The notes under the pieces are model-generated. The model was not told the DNA's origin. It saw nothing but the letters and a program-made list of their open reading frames with translations, and did no database searches. A program made the translations under genes and the position numbers. From JAFGMQ01 sp036733345 (GTDB lineage Bacteria; Desulfobacterota; DSM-4660; Desulfatiglandales; Desulfatiglandaceae), in contig DAINAR010000010.1 of NCBI GenBank assembly GCA_036733345.1, positions 1 to 64,000 on the forward strand: a stretch of 64,000 nucleotides of DNA, in the 5' to 3' direction. Every line of letters starts with the position of its first letter. Position 1 is the stretch's first letter. Below are positions 8,287 through 17,985 of this stretch, one piece after another.

Positions 8287-8595
8287 ATGAAATATCCCGA
8301 AGAGAAAATTATTCGTATAAAATCTGATATTGAAAACCAGGTAAGAGGCTTTATTGAAAAAATGAAAAGAGAGGTAAAGATATTAAAGGAAGCCCTTGCT
8401 AAAGAAGATTATGAATATATCTGGATCATGGGAAAATCAATGATGGAATCCGGTCAGCAATACGGCTTAAATGATTTAATTCCTATAGGAACCGCAATTG
8501 AAGACGCAGCCAAAGAAAAAAATGATAAGGAGATCAGGGATAAAACAACCCTGCTTGCGGAATGGCTGCGGAGTATTCAGATTGTTTATGAATGA
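8287..8595 (+). CDS. Hpt-like helical protein lacking the phospho-accepting histidine
   Basis: 102 residues, all helical. The region from residue 33 follows the Hpt phosphotransfer pattern: a helix LKEALAKEDYEYI, then GKSMMESGQQYGL where active domains have a histidine followed by a K-G-S-G-like stretch, then the helix GTAIEDAAKEKND. At the histidine position I place Lys50, so phosphotransfer should not be possible. It could be a scaffold or competitor in a two-component pathway, or only a structural relative. The ATG follows AAGGAAAT. Its last ten bases overlap the end of purQ on the opposite strand, so the two genes converge without a terminator between them. Confidence 0.5.
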   Translation: MKYPEEKIIRIKSDIENQVRGFIEKMKREVKILKEALAKEDYEYIWIMGKSMMESGQQYGLNDLIPIGTAIEDAAKEKNDKEIRDKTTLLAEWLRSIQIVYE

Positions 8596-9431
8596 AAGGT
8601 ATTTCTGATATATTCTACAGCATTTCTGAAAATCTTAATCCCGTCTCCTTCTTCATTCAAAATTGACTTTCCCTGCCGAATAATTGTTTCCTTTTTCAGG
8701 GTCCAGTCAGGATGATTGGTATAGTGATTAAATGCCTCCGGATGAGGCATAAGGCCTAAAATCCTTCCCGTCGTATCGCATATACCTGCAATATCACGCA
8801 GAGAGCCATTGGGATTTAATGGCCATTGGCCATCGGCCTCTCTGCCCCGATTATCAGCATATTGCAGAACTACCTGGTTATTTTTTATAAGGGTTTCTAT
8901 GTCCTCTTCCTTTGCATAAAATTTACCCTCCCCGTGCCTGACAGGAAGTTCTATGCAGGATATTCCGCTGGTAAAAACGCATGGTGATTCAGAATTGACC
9001 TTCAGGTTAACCCAGGTATCAATGAAATTGCCAGAATCGTTATAGGTAAGGGCTACACGCCTTTCGTTGTAATTACCTCCAAAGCCAGGCAAAAGCCCGA
9101 GATTAACCAGGGCCTGAAAACCATTGCAGATTCCAATAACAAGCTTGCCTTCCTTTATAAAGGAATCTATTTGTTCTCCGAGGTGATGTTTGAGCTTTGA
9201 AGCCATGACCACTCCAGCCCCGTGGTCATCGGCCCAGCTGAATCCGCCGCCGAAGACCAGAATGTGAAAGTCCTCCAGATTTACCTTTGATCCTTTGCTT
9301 CTTCCCTTTATCAAATCATTTATATGGATCAGGCTGGACTTTGCACCTGCCGATCTGAATGAAAAATCGGTCTCATAATCACAATTCAGGCCGTAGCCGG
9401 TAAGAATCAGCGCCTTTACCTCTATCATCAT
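8586..9431 (-). CDS. purQ: Phosphoribosylformylglycinamidine synthase glutaminase subunit
   Basis: 281 residues, class I glutamine amidotransferase. The nucleophile elbow is GICNGFQAL with its cysteine, and the HPE of PHPEAFNH completes the triad. It supplies ammonia from glutamine to PurL for conversion of FGAR to FGAM in purine synthesis. It is longer than the roughly 225-residue PurQ of Bacillus and fits the larger form found with long PurL proteins. Its ATG overlaps the purL stop by four bases, so the two subunits are translationally coupled. Confidence 0.93.
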   Translation of the reverse strand: MMIEVKALILTGYGLNCDYETDFSFRSAGAKSSLIHINDLIKGRSKGSKVNLEDFHILVFGGGFSWADDHGAGVVMASKLKHHLGEQIDSFIKEGKLVIGICNGFQALVNLGLLPGFGGNYNERRVALTYNDSGNFIDTWVNLKVNSESPCVFTSGISCIELPVRHGEGKFYAKEEDIETLIKNNQVVLQYADNRGREADGQWPLNPNGSLRDIAGICDTTGRILGLMPHPEAFNHYTNHPDWTLKKETIIRQGKSILNEEGDGIKIFRNAVEYIRNTFHS

Positions 9432-12421
9432 ATTAACTCCGTGAATGGCTTTTTCCAGCAGCTTTTAAGCCTCATAACATCTTCCTCTATTATGGGCTTT
9501 CCCCTTTCGCCCTTGATCATGAAGTGAGTTGCTTCAGTAACAATGCCTGCCTGACCAATTTTCATACCCCGAAAGATTTCCTCAAAACGTTCTCTTTTAT
9601 CAGGCGCCACTGTAATGATGAATCTCCCGCACGACTCTGAATAGAGCATCTGCGCTGCGCCCAGGCCTGACACCGCTGGAATATTATTGAGGCTTATGTC
9701 CATTCCAAGCTCCGCACCCATTGAAACCATGGCTAGATGCACAGCAAGACCCCCTCTTGAAACAGCGTGGCAGGAAGAGATCAGTCCTTTCTGAACAGCA
9801 CTGTGTAAAGCAAGGTATTGAGGCCAGAGCTCTTCGGGATCCACTTCAGGAACATTGAGTCCTACTGACCCCATCATCTGGTAATACTCACTGCCGCCGA
9901 GCTCATTTCTGGTCTCACCAAGCACATAAACAAAATCACCCGGAAATTTGGCCTCCATTGTCAAACAGTTTGAAATGTCTTCAACTACGCTTGAAACAGT
10001 AAAAAGCAGCGTTGGCAAACCGGAAACCTTCCGTCTCTCGCCAAAACGACCCTCCAGATTCCCATCTATATACATGCTGTCCTTGCCTGAAAGCAGAGGT
10101 ATGCCGTAGCTCAGACAGAAATCCCTCAAGGCCCAGTTTGCCCTGACCAGTTGAGCGGCCTTATATTTGCCGTCCGGATTTTTTAAAGGATGATACTCAA
10201 TGGTGGGCCAGCAGAAGTTGTCCACTCCTCCAAGATGGCCGGGATCTCCTCCAACAGCCAGTACCTTTCTAACCGCTTCGTCAATAGTGGCTGCAACCAT
10301 TTGATATGTATCAATCCCGGAATAAAACGGGTTTAAAGCCTGAGAAACAGCAATTCCCCTGCTCGAATTCAATAAAGGCCTTACTACCGCTGCGTCCGTG
10401 GGAATGTCCCTGTTTTTTCCCACCAGCGGTTTTATAACACTTCCTCCCTGGACCTCATGATCATACTGCCTTGCAATCCAGTTGTGTGAACATATATTCG
10501 GCCGGGGAAGTATTTCTGAAAGTAATCTGCCATGGTTTTCCGGTTCATCAATGACAGGCTCCGTCAAACCTCTGATTTCAGGAGGAATCCATTCAGCATC
10601 AAATTCCCACTGTGGAAAATCGGATTCAAGGAGTTCCATTCTAATATATGCGCAGGTTTTTCCGTTATATTTCAGGTGGAGGTACCCGGAATCATTGTAT
10701 TCTCCAATAACTGTGCTTTCCACTGCATGCTTGGCTGAAAGCTCCATGAAAGGCTCAAGATGCTCCGGCTTGACTGCTATAGTCATCCTTTCCTGTGATT
10801 CGGACACCCAGATCTCCCACTGGTCCAACCCATCGTATTTCAAAGGGACTTTGTCCAGGTCCACAATGCACCCGTTGCTGAATCTGGCGGATTCCCCGAT
10901 CGAGGAGGAAAGCCCACCGCCCCCGTTGTCCGTGATATATGATATCAGGCCCCTGTCCCTTGCTTCGAGCAGAAAATCATGCATTTTCTTTTGTGTATAA
11001 GGGTCACCAATTTGGACATGACCGGCTGGTGTATGTTCGCTGAATGTCTCAGAAGCCGCTGTAACCCCGTGTATGCCGTCTTTGCCCACTTTTCCTCCCG
11101 ACATGATAATCAGGTCTCCGGGGCTGGTAGCCTTTACATGAGAGGATTCATTTCCGATCCTTGCCGGCATGATTCCTAATGCAGTCACAAACACGAGACA
11201 TTTTCCAAGATAGCTTTCATCAAACAGCAGGAGACCATAGGGAGTAGGAATTCCGCTCTTGTTTCCTCCGTCCCTCACCCCTTCAATGACTCCATCAAGG
11301 AGGCGGCGCGGGTGAAGATGAGGCCTTAGATCTCCAGAATAGTCCCTGTGGCCTGCACAATAACCATACATTCCAAGTATCAGTTTTGAACCTTTTCCCG
11401 TGCCCATTGGATCACGGTAAATACCTACTATGCCTGTAATAGCCCCTCCATAGGCTTCCATATTGGAAGGGCTGTTATGGGTTTCACCAGTAATAACATA
11501 ATAATAATCCCCATCAAAGCGTCCCACTCCAGCATTGTCCCATAGAACCGATATTACCCAATCCTTTTCTTCTGTTATCTTCAGTGTGGGAGCCTCAATG
11601 CAGGTTTTAAACAGGTTATCTACATCTTCCCCATATCCTGACACTATATCCCGGTATCTGAACAAGCCTCTGAATGTGTTATGATTACAGTGATCACTGC
11701 GTGCCTGGGAAATGTATTCAAGCTCCACGTCAGTAGGAAGCTCCAGTCCGACCTTTTTCCTGTCGATCAACACATCCTCTCTGAGAAAATATTCCCGTAT
11801 TACTGGTATATCCCTGTCCTGGAGTGCCAGATTGCGTTCAAAGGATATGTCCTTTAACTCTTCATTGCTTTTTATGGAGATAGTGCTCACCTTAGGTTCA
11901 TGATCAAGGATAACCTTCGGGACCAGGAACCCGACTCCTGAGTCTGGCTCCCAGTTATCTGCGGAATAAACCTTCCACTGCTGGATTATATTATTCGCAA
12001 GGAGTTCTCCTGCAATCTTATTGACCTGATCCTCATCCAGGTTCCCATTAATTTCATAAAGTTTTGAAGTATAAATTGCCTGACCATGCCCGAATTTGAT
12101 CCCCAAAAAGTCCTCAACCGCCTCGGCTGCGGTGCTGCCGGCCGTATCTCTTACCCCCGGATGGAATCCAACCCAAATAAGCCAGTCAAACTTATCAGCA
12201 AGGGGGGAATAGGATGATTCCTCTATGACAGGATTTGTGAATATCTCAGTTCTTATTCGCTCCAATTGATCCTGATTCAAATCAGTATCAATAGTCAAAA
12301 CCCTTATTACGCGGATTTCATTTACTTCGAAACCGAAATATTCTCTTGATTTTTTTCGGATACCCACGCCTTCCGCGTCCTTCAATTCCTTTCTAAGCCT
12401 TATTTCCAGCCTTGAAACCAT
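9428..12421 (-). CDS. purL: Phosphoribosylformylglycinamidine synthase, PurL with PurS-like N-terminus
   Basis: 997 residues from the ATG at 12421. The open frame continues 55 codons upstream, but those residues (aromatic and cysteine-rich) look non-coding, while MVSRLEIRLRKELKDAEG begins a PurS-like module. Two PurS-like units occupy about residues 1-200, followed by the duplicated PurM-like ATPase halves, with TGETHNSPS, GGGLSSSIGE and SGKDSMY as landmarks. It catalyses ATP-dependent amidation of FGAR, using ammonia from PurQ. The fusion explains why no separate purS gene is seen. The ribosome site (AAGCGGGT) is weak. Confidence 0.92.
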   Translation of the reverse strand: MVSRLEIRLRKELKDAEGVGIRKKSREYFGFEVNEIRVIRVLTIDTDLNQDQLERIRTEIFTNPVIEESSYSPLADKFDWLIWVGFHPGVRDTAGSTAAEAVEDFLGIKFGHGQAIYTSKLYEINGNLDEDQVNKIAGELLANNIIQQWKVYSADNWEPDSGVGFLVPKVILDHEPKVSTISIKSNEELKDISFERNLALQDRDIPVIREYFLREDVLIDRKKVGLELPTDVELEYISQARSDHCNHNTFRGLFRYRDIVSGYGEDVDNLFKTCIEAPTLKITEEKDWVISVLWDNAGVGRFDGDYYYVITGETHNSPSNMEAYGGAITGIVGIYRDPMGTGKGSKLILGMYGYCAGHRDYSGDLRPHLHPRRLLDGVIEGVRDGGNKSGIPTPYGLLLFDESYLGKCLVFVTALGIMPARIGNESSHVKATSPGDLIIMSGGKVGKDGIHGVTAASETFSEHTPAGHVQIGDPYTQKKMHDFLLEARDRGLISYITDNGGGGLSSSIGESARFSNGCIVDLDKVPLKYDGLDQWEIWVSESQERMTIAVKPEHLEPFMELSAKHAVESTVIGEYNDSGYLHLKYNGKTCAYIRMELLESDFPQWEFDAEWIPPEIRGLTEPVIDEPENHGRLLSEILPRPNICSHNWIARQYDHEVQGGSVIKPLVGKNRDIPTDAAVVRPLLNSSRGIAVSQALNPFYSGIDTYQMVAATIDEAVRKVLAVGGDPGHLGGVDNFCWPTIEYHPLKNPDGKYKAAQLVRANWALRDFCLSYGIPLLSGKDSMYIDGNLEGRFGERRKVSGLPTLLFTVSSVVEDISNCLTMEAKFPGDFVYVLGETRNELGGSEYYQMMGSVGLNVPEVDPEELWPQYLALHSAVQKGLISSCHAVSRGGLAVHLAMVSMGAELGMDISLNNIPAVSGLGAAQMLYSESCGRFIITVAPDKRERFEEIFRGMKIGQAGIVTEATHFMIKGERGKPIIEEDVMRLKSCWKKPFTELI

Positions 12422-12689
12422 TTTTTTACCCGCTTTAAAATATACAATTCTTTCTAAAATTCGAAGGATTTCCGGTAGCAATCCGCCGGGATGTTCAATA
12501 TGACAGACCCATAAGAACCAGTAAAATACATGTCCTACATTAATCAAATTGTGTGCCTGAGTCAAACACATAAACTTCCCAGACAAGAATATAGGTTGAA
12601 ATACCGATACCCAATGGATATATTATTTATTAGCATTCGAAAATATTCAATCGAACACAAATGCTATGCATAAAAAAGGAGCATTTACA

Positions 12690-14504
12690 ATGGAATATGA
12701 AGATAAACCTGAAGATAATAAGAATGGAAATGCAAAACTCCCGAATCAGAAAGAGCTTGAAAGAGAACTGAGCCAGTATCTTTCAAAAAAATATGGTGAC
12801 CGGGTAAAAATAATATCTCCCTTTGTTTTTCCTAAAAACGATGAGGCAGAAATTGATGCTTCCCGCACAATGCTGAAAACGGAAAACACCTCTGCATTTG
12901 ATATGTTGCCCGAGGAATTGGAATCTTATCTGGATAGTTTTGTAGTTAAACAGGAACAGGCAAAAGCGGTTTTATCAACAAAAATTTGCACACATTTTAA
13001 CAGAATATTTTTTAACATGGTTAAGCCGGAAACTTCCAGTGCTTCAAGAAGGTCTCCCGGCAAAAAGAAAAAAACCGGAGTGGGCATGATCAAGAATAAT
13101 GTGTTGATGATAGGTCCGACCGGCGTAGGCAAAACTTATATTATCCGTCTGATCGCTCAGAAGCTTGGAGTTCCGTTTATAAAAGGAGATGCAACCAAAT
13201 TCAGTGAAACAGGTTATGTAGGCGGAGATGTTGAGGACCTGGTTAGAGATCTCGTATATGAAGCAAATGATAATATTGATCTGGCTGAAAATGGAATTAT
13301 CTATGTTGATGAAATTGATAAAATCGCTTCACATAAAAACATAATAGGACATGATGTTTCAAGAACAGGTGTGCAGAGGGCTCTTTTAAAACCAATGGAA
13401 GAAACTGACGTCGATTTGAAAGTTCCTCATGATCCTATTTCACAGATTCAGGCAATTGAACATTACAGGCGTACAGGAAAAAGAGAGAAGAGGGTTGTAA
13501 ATACTAAAAACATACTTTTTATCATGAGTGGCGCATTTGGCGATTTAGGCCCGATTATTAAAAAAAGACTTCAGAGTCAGGGTATCGGTTTTGAGGCCGA
13601 TGTCAGATCAACTGAAATACCCTGGGAAATCCTTAAAGAAGTTACCGCCCAGGACCTTATTGAATTCGGCTTTGAGTCTGAGTTCATCGGACGTCTTCCT
13701 GTCATTGTTGTTTTTGATGAGCTAACCAAAAATGATCTTGCCACTATTCTCAAAAATCCGAATAATCCGATTATCATCAGCAAACGAATGGATTTCAAGG
13801 CATATGGTATCGACATCAAATTCGAAGAAGAGGCATTGATAAAGGTAGCGGAACTTGCGGCAGTTCAAAAGACCGGAGCCCGGGGATTAGTCAGCGTATT
13901 TGAGAAGGTGTTGATACCCTTTGAAAAGAAACTTCCTTCAACTGATATCAAGACTTTTCTGGTTACTACTGAAGTTGTTGATAATCCAGAGACAGAACTT
14001 GAAAAGCTATTAAAGGATCCTTATTCTGCTCAGTCTACAAAAAGGTTCGAAAAAGCTAAGGACAAGGAATTTGAAAACATCAAAAACTATATCCTTGAAC
14101 GGGCCGATGAATTTCATAGGAAGTCAGGGCTTGATATCTATGAAAGAAGGGCAGAACTTATTGCATTATTGTATTTGAATAACTTCTCGGATATTAACAG
14201 CGCTTTTGATGATTTCAGAGAAATGCATGAGCTGATCAAAGTTGAGGAATCATCCCTTGTTGAAAAACTTGAGGTAAATGTGTTATTTGACGAAGGTGCT
14301 GTTGATGAGCTGATAAACCAGGCTATAGAAACCGGCCATGATGTCGGATTTCTGGCGCTCCAATTGGCCGAGAGGCTTGAATACGGCCTTAAACTTGTTA
14401 AGGAGAAATCAGGCATTGAGAGCTTTGTAATAGATCATGAAGCTGTTACTAATATGGATAATTTTGTTAGCAGCCTTGTTAAAAAATTCTATCGACAGGA
14501 ATAA
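12690..14504 (+). CDS. ClpX-like AAA+ ATPase with unique N- and C-terminal regions
   Basis: 604 residues from the ATG at 12690, chosen because AAAGGAG lies just upstream and nothing suitable precedes the ATG at 12666. Walker A is GPTGVGKT (142-149), the pore loop GYVG (175-178), Walker B IIYVDEID (203-210) and sensor 2 GARG (396-399). SQGIGF (296-301) falls where ClpX has the IGF loop that docks on ClpP, so a protease partner is plausible. There is no N-terminal zinc-binding domain; residues 1-75 are charged. After the AAA+ module, about 170 residues (435-604) form a helical domain without a counterpart in ClpX. It is probably an unfoldase for a special substrate set; I know no established name. 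It is divergent from purL. Confidence 0.8.
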   Translation: MEYEDKPEDNKNGNAKLPNQKELERELSQYLSKKYGDRVKIISPFVFPKNDEAEIDASRTMLKTENTSAFDMLPEELESYLDSFVVKQEQAKAVLSTKICTHFNRIFFNMVKPETSSASRRSPGKKKKTGVGMIKNNVLMIGPTGVGKTYIIRLIAQKLGVPFIKGDATKFSETGYVGGDVEDLVRDLVYEANDNIDLAENGIIYVDEIDKIASHKNIIGHDVSRTGVQRALLKPMEETDVDLKVPHDPISQIQAIEHYRRTGKREKRVVNTKNILFIMSGAFGDLGPIIKKRLQSQGIGFEADVRSTEIPWEILKEVTAQDLIEFGFESEFIGRLPVIVVFDELTKNDLATILKNPNNPIIISKRMDFKAYGIDIKFEEEALIKVAELAAVQKTGARGLVSVFEKVLIPFEKKLPSTDIKTFLVTTEVVDNPETELEKLLKDPYSAQSTKRFEKAKDKEFENIKNYILERADEFHRKSGLDIYERRAELIALLYLNNFSDINSAFDDFREMHELIKVEESSLVEKLEVNVLFDEGAVDELINQAIETGHDVGFLALQLAERLEYGLKLVKEKSGIESFVIDHEAVTNMDNFVSSLVKKFYRQE

Positions 14505-14615
14505 TACTGAATAATCTTTCAGTCACTTATCCTTTTCGATTTTGAGAAAAAATACTTCCCTTTGCCTGTTGTGCTTTCTGCAGGCATGGCATGAGAAAAT
14601 TGAAAGAAATAATCT

Positions 14616-15797
14616 ATGATCGGTATATCAAAACTTTTCTGCGGGACAATAGAGCCGTCTGACGTCCTTCGATATGGAGGGCTCTCTGGTGACTTGCCCT
14701 CCCATTTGCTGCAATTTTCAAAGGATAAAAAACCGGTTGTTGTGTGGAATGTCACACGCACCTGTAACCTGAACTGCATTCACTGCTATGCCCGGGCCAC
14801 TAAAGATAAAAATGATATGGAACTGAGCTTCGAACAGGGTCTAAGTCTGATTGATGATCTGGCATCTTACGGTGTCCCCGTTATCCTGTTTTCAGGCGGA
14901 GAACCCCTTATGCGTCCGGATCTGGTAGAACTTGCACATCACGCCGTGAAAAGCGGCATGAGGGCAGTCATATCAACAAACGGAACATTGATTACCAGGG
15001 AAAAGGCCAATGATTTAAAAGAAATCGGGCTTTCATATGTCGGAATCAGCCTGGATGGCATGGAAGCGATCAATGACCGTTTCCGCGGCAGGAAAGGAGC
15101 TTTTCAAGACGCACTGAAGGGCATAAAAAACTGTCAGGAGGCGGGCCTTAAAGTTGGCCTCAGGTTTACAATAAACCGCATTAATGCGAATGAAATAGAT
15201 GATATTTTTGACCTTCTGGAAGAATACAATATACCCAGGGTCTGTTTTTACCATCTGGTCTACTCCGGGCGTGGTTCTGACCTTGTAGAACAGGATCTGG
15301 ATCACATCGAAACTCGAAAGGCAGTAGACCTGATTATAGACAGGACAAAAGATCTCCATGATCGTGACAAACCAGTAGAGGTCCTGACCGTGGATAACCA
15401 TGCTGACGGCCCCTATTTATACCTTCGAATGTTAAGGGAAAATAATCCGAGGGCGGAAGAGGTACTCGAATTGCTGAAAATGAATGAAGGTAACAATTCC
15501 GGCAAAGGCTTCGGCTGCGTGAACTGGGACGGATCTGTTTATGCCGATCAATTCTGGAGACATTACAGCTTTGGGAACATCCTTGACAGGCCCTTCAGCA
15601 CAATCTGGTCGGATCTTTCAAATCCCCTGATGGCTAAACTGAAGGAAAAAAAGAAACATGTCAAAGGACGCTGCCGGAAATGCAGATGGCTTGATATCTG
15701 TGGCGGAAATTTCAGGGTAAGGGCGGAAGCAGTAACAAATGATATCTGGGCTCCTGACCCTGCATGTTACCTGACGGATGAAGAGATTACGGCTTGA
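14616..15797 (+). CDS. ahbC: 12,18-didecarboxysirohaem deacetylase AhbC (radical SAM)
   Basis: 393 residues. The radical SAM cluster motif is CNLNCIHCY. The C-terminal SPASM-like region has the cysteines of GCVNWDG, CRKCRWLDICGG and DPACYLTDEE. The opening MIGISKLFCGTIEPSD and the DPACYLTDEE end match the AhbC type of sulfate-reducing bacteria. AhbC removes two acetate side chains from didecarboxysirohaem to give iron-coproporphyrin III in the sirohaem-dependent haem pathway. The other ahb genes are not adjacent. The presence of this pathway fits an anaerobe that needs haem for its cytochromes, such as the one at 36 kb. Confidence 0.88.
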   Translation: MIGISKLFCGTIEPSDVLRYGGLSGDLPSHLLQFSKDKKPVVVWNVTRTCNLNCIHCYARATKDKNDMELSFEQGLSLIDDLASYGVPVILFSGGEPLMRPDLVELAHHAVKSGMRAVISTNGTLITREKANDLKEIGLSYVGISLDGMEAINDRFRGRKGAFQDALKGIKNCQEAGLKVGLRFTINRINANEIDDIFDLLEEYNIPRVCFYHLVYSGRGSDLVEQDLDHIETRKAVDLIIDRTKDLHDRDKPVEVLTVDNHADGPYLYLRMLRENNPRAEEVLELLKMNEGNNSGKGFGCVNWDGSVYADQFWRHYSFGNILDRPFSTIWSDLSNPLMAKLKEKKKHVKGRCRKCRWLDICGGNFRVRAEAVTNDIWAPDPACYLTDEEITA

Positions 15798-15879
15798 TAA
15801 TGCTCTGCATGAGTGATCAATAGCAATTCGTTCCTGATCCCAAAACTCTTCCAAGAGCTGCTTAATTTTAAACGAGGGT

Positions 15880-16497
15880 TCACAACAGATCTTTTCTCCC
15901 CGAGGCAAGCCTTTGAATTGCAGTCATATTTGTTAAAACAGCAAGCAGAATCAGTGTGCCTGTAAAAATACAGTCCTCATATGACGGGAAGTGATTTCCT
16001 ACAGTTGTATTAAGCATCGAGCCAATGGAAAGTAAAATAATCCTCTCAGGTCTTTGCATTAATCCTACATTTCTTTTTTGGCCAAGTGATTCGGCGCGGG
16101 CCTTAATATAACTTGTCATAATTGACCCTATTAAAATCAAAATAATGACAAAAAACATTATTCCATTTCGATAGTAAAAAAGAATGCCAAATAAAACAAA
16201 AAACTCTGCATAACGATCCAGCGTTGAATCAAGTAAAGCACCAAACCGTGTTGACCTCCCGGCTATGCGGGCATATGTGCCGTCTATTGTATCCATTATT
16301 CCGGATAGCAAAAGCAGTATCCCCCCAATAAAAAACAAACCGAACGAATAAGAGAGCGTCGAAATTAATGCAAGGATCAGGGAGATCGCCGAAATTTTAT
16401 TAGGGGAAATACCTTTTTTTGCGAGAGGTTTGACCAGTTTCTCAACAAGTGAATAGTATTTCTCAATAACGGTATTACGAACATCTGAAATACTCAT
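15880..16497 (-). CDS. CDP-alcohol phosphatidyltransferase family protein
   Basis: 205 residues with about five membrane segments. The signature DTIDGTYARIAG followed by FGALLDSTLDR carries the four acidic residues that bind the metal and CDP-diacylglycerol. The enzyme joins a lipid phosphatidyl group to an alcohol head group such as inositol phosphate or glycerol phosphate; the acceptor is not readable. The tail of the gene lies 80 bases beyond the convergent end of ahbC. It is downstream of the two-component genes on the same strand, but 57 bases away. Confidence 0.8.
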   Translation of the reverse strand: MSISDVRNTVIEKYYSLVEKLVKPLAKKGISPNKISAISLILALISTLSYSFGLFFIGGILLLLSGIMDTIDGTYARIAGRSTRFGALLDSTLDRYAEFFVLFGILFYYRNGIMFFVIILILIGSIMTSYIKARAESLGQKRNVGLMQRPERIILLSIGSMLNTTVGNHFPSYEDCIFTGTLILLAVLTNMTAIQRLASGRKDLL

Positions 16498-16554
16498 TGT
16501 TTGATCCTGAATCAGGTTAAAATGATAATTTTCAAGAATTCCTGAAAACCGGAT

Positions 16555-17985
16555 TTAAACCGCTCTGCTTATATTCTCCATGTTAAGGGGTATTGTAACG
16601 GTAAAAATACTGCCCTTGCCCAGAACGCTGCTAACGGATATATCACCTTGATGGGCGACTGCAATTGCCCTGGCAAGGCTTAGCCCCAGCCCTGTACCGC
16701 TCTGCGCCCGGCTTGGATCACATCTGTAGAACCTCTCAAAAATATGCGGGAGGTCTTTTTCAGAAATACCTGCGCCAGTGTCATCTATTGAAATCACTAC
16801 TCCTTTTTCTTCGTCAGTATATACCGATAAACAAACTTTACCCCCGGGAAAATTATATTTTATGGCATTGTCAAGCAGATTGGCTATCATCCTCTGCATC
16901 ATACTGATATCGGCATAGACCGGGTGCCTTCCCTGTATATTAAAGTCGACAGATATGCCCTTATCTTCCGCCATAGGCTGAAACAGCTCACAGGCATCCC
17001 TGACAATCTTTGCCATATCCACCATTTCCGGCTGGATTTGCCTTACGCCGGCCTCGGTTTTGGAAATGAGCAACATAGTGTTTATCATATCCAAAAGGCG
17101 ATCACACTCTTCTATTGTGCTTGCTGCCATTTGTTCAAATCCGTCCAGGGAATTATCTGTTGTCAATGCCAGTTCAGCAATCCCTCGAATTCTTGTAACA
17201 GGGCTTTTTAAATCATGGGCAATATTGTCGCTCATTTCCTTAATACTTGTGACAAGTGTCTGAATACGATCCAGCATTTGATTGAATGTTTTTGCAAGCT
17301 GGTCGATCTCATCTCCCCCTGTTTTCACCGGAACGCGTTTTTCCAGCGTGCCTTCGGATATATTCCGTGCAGTCCTCGTAACATCCTCTAAACCGGAAAG
17401 TGCACGCCGCGCCATGAACCATCCGACCAGGGCAGCCAGGACAATTAGTAAAGTCATGGTTATTATAAATATCTTCTCAAATACTTCCATGAACCTTGTG
17501 TAACTTTCCATTGACTGTCCCAGCTGAATGATCAGGCCAGGCCCCAGCACACTGTAAAGTATGCGGACTTCATACTTCCGTTCTGGAATAACCAGCGTAT
17601 CAAAAATACTTGCGCTGCCCTGTATAAGGGCCTTGATTGCAGAAATAGAAACACTGATATCCTTCCAGTAGGACATATTTGAAGAGAAAAAGGCCTGGCC
17701 GCTTTGTGAAAGGATACGGAAGAAGATCTTTTTTTCTCCGGCAGCCTGGGACTCAGCTATCGCCACACGCCTTACAGCATCTATCCCATTTGTTTCCAGA
17801 AGTCTTGAAAACTTGCCGGCCTGATCTAAAAGGTCCTGGTCGGTCCGGTCCATGATAAGAGAATTAATAAGCACATAGAAAAAAAGGAAGGCAACACAGG
17901 AAGAAACAGTAAAGATACCTGCATACCAGAGTGTCAATCTGAATGTAAGGGTATATCTAAGCCTGATCAGTCTCCTTAAGAACAT
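16555..17985 (-). CDS. Sensor histidine kinase with HAMP domain
   Basis: 476 residues. Transmembrane segments lie near residues 18-38 and 170-192, with a periplasmic part of about 130 residues between them, then HAMP, and a HisKA domain with IAHDLKSPVTRIRG. The ATPase has NLLDNAIKYN, DDTGAGIS and GTGLGLSLARAI. The layout resembles the CusS/heavy-metal sensor group, but the input domain is too divergent to name a signal. Its start overlaps the end of the response regulator gene by 29 bases, so it is translated from the same message. Confidence 0.9.
   Translation of the reverse strand: MFLRRLIRLRYTLTFRLTLWYAGIFTVSSCVAFLFFYVLINSLIMDRTDQDLLDQAGKFSRLLETNGIDAVRRVAIAESQAAGEKKIFFRILSQSGQAFFSSNMSYWKDISVSISAIKALIQGSASIFDTLVIPERKYEVRILYSVLGPGLIIQLGQSMESYTRFMEVFEKIFIITMTLLIVLAALVGWFMARRALSGLEDVTRTARNISEGTLEKRVPVKTGGDEIDQLAKTFNQMLDRIQTLVTSIKEMSDNIAHDLKSPVTRIRGIAELALTTDNSLDGFEQMAASTIEECDRLLDMINTMLLISKTEAGVRQIQPEMVDMAKIVRDACELFQPMAEDKGISVDFNIQGRHPVYADISMMQRMIANLLDNAIKYNFPGGKVCLSVYTDEEKGVVISIDDTGAGISEKDLPHIFERFYRCDPSRAQSGTGLGLSLARAIAVAHQGDISVSSVLGKGSIFTVTIPLNMENISRAV

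Noticed and set aside
12422..12586. Extra 55 codons at the start of the purL frame
   Set aside because: They read as aromatic, cysteine-rich residues unlike PurS, with no ribosome site; the ATG at 12421 begins the conserved part.
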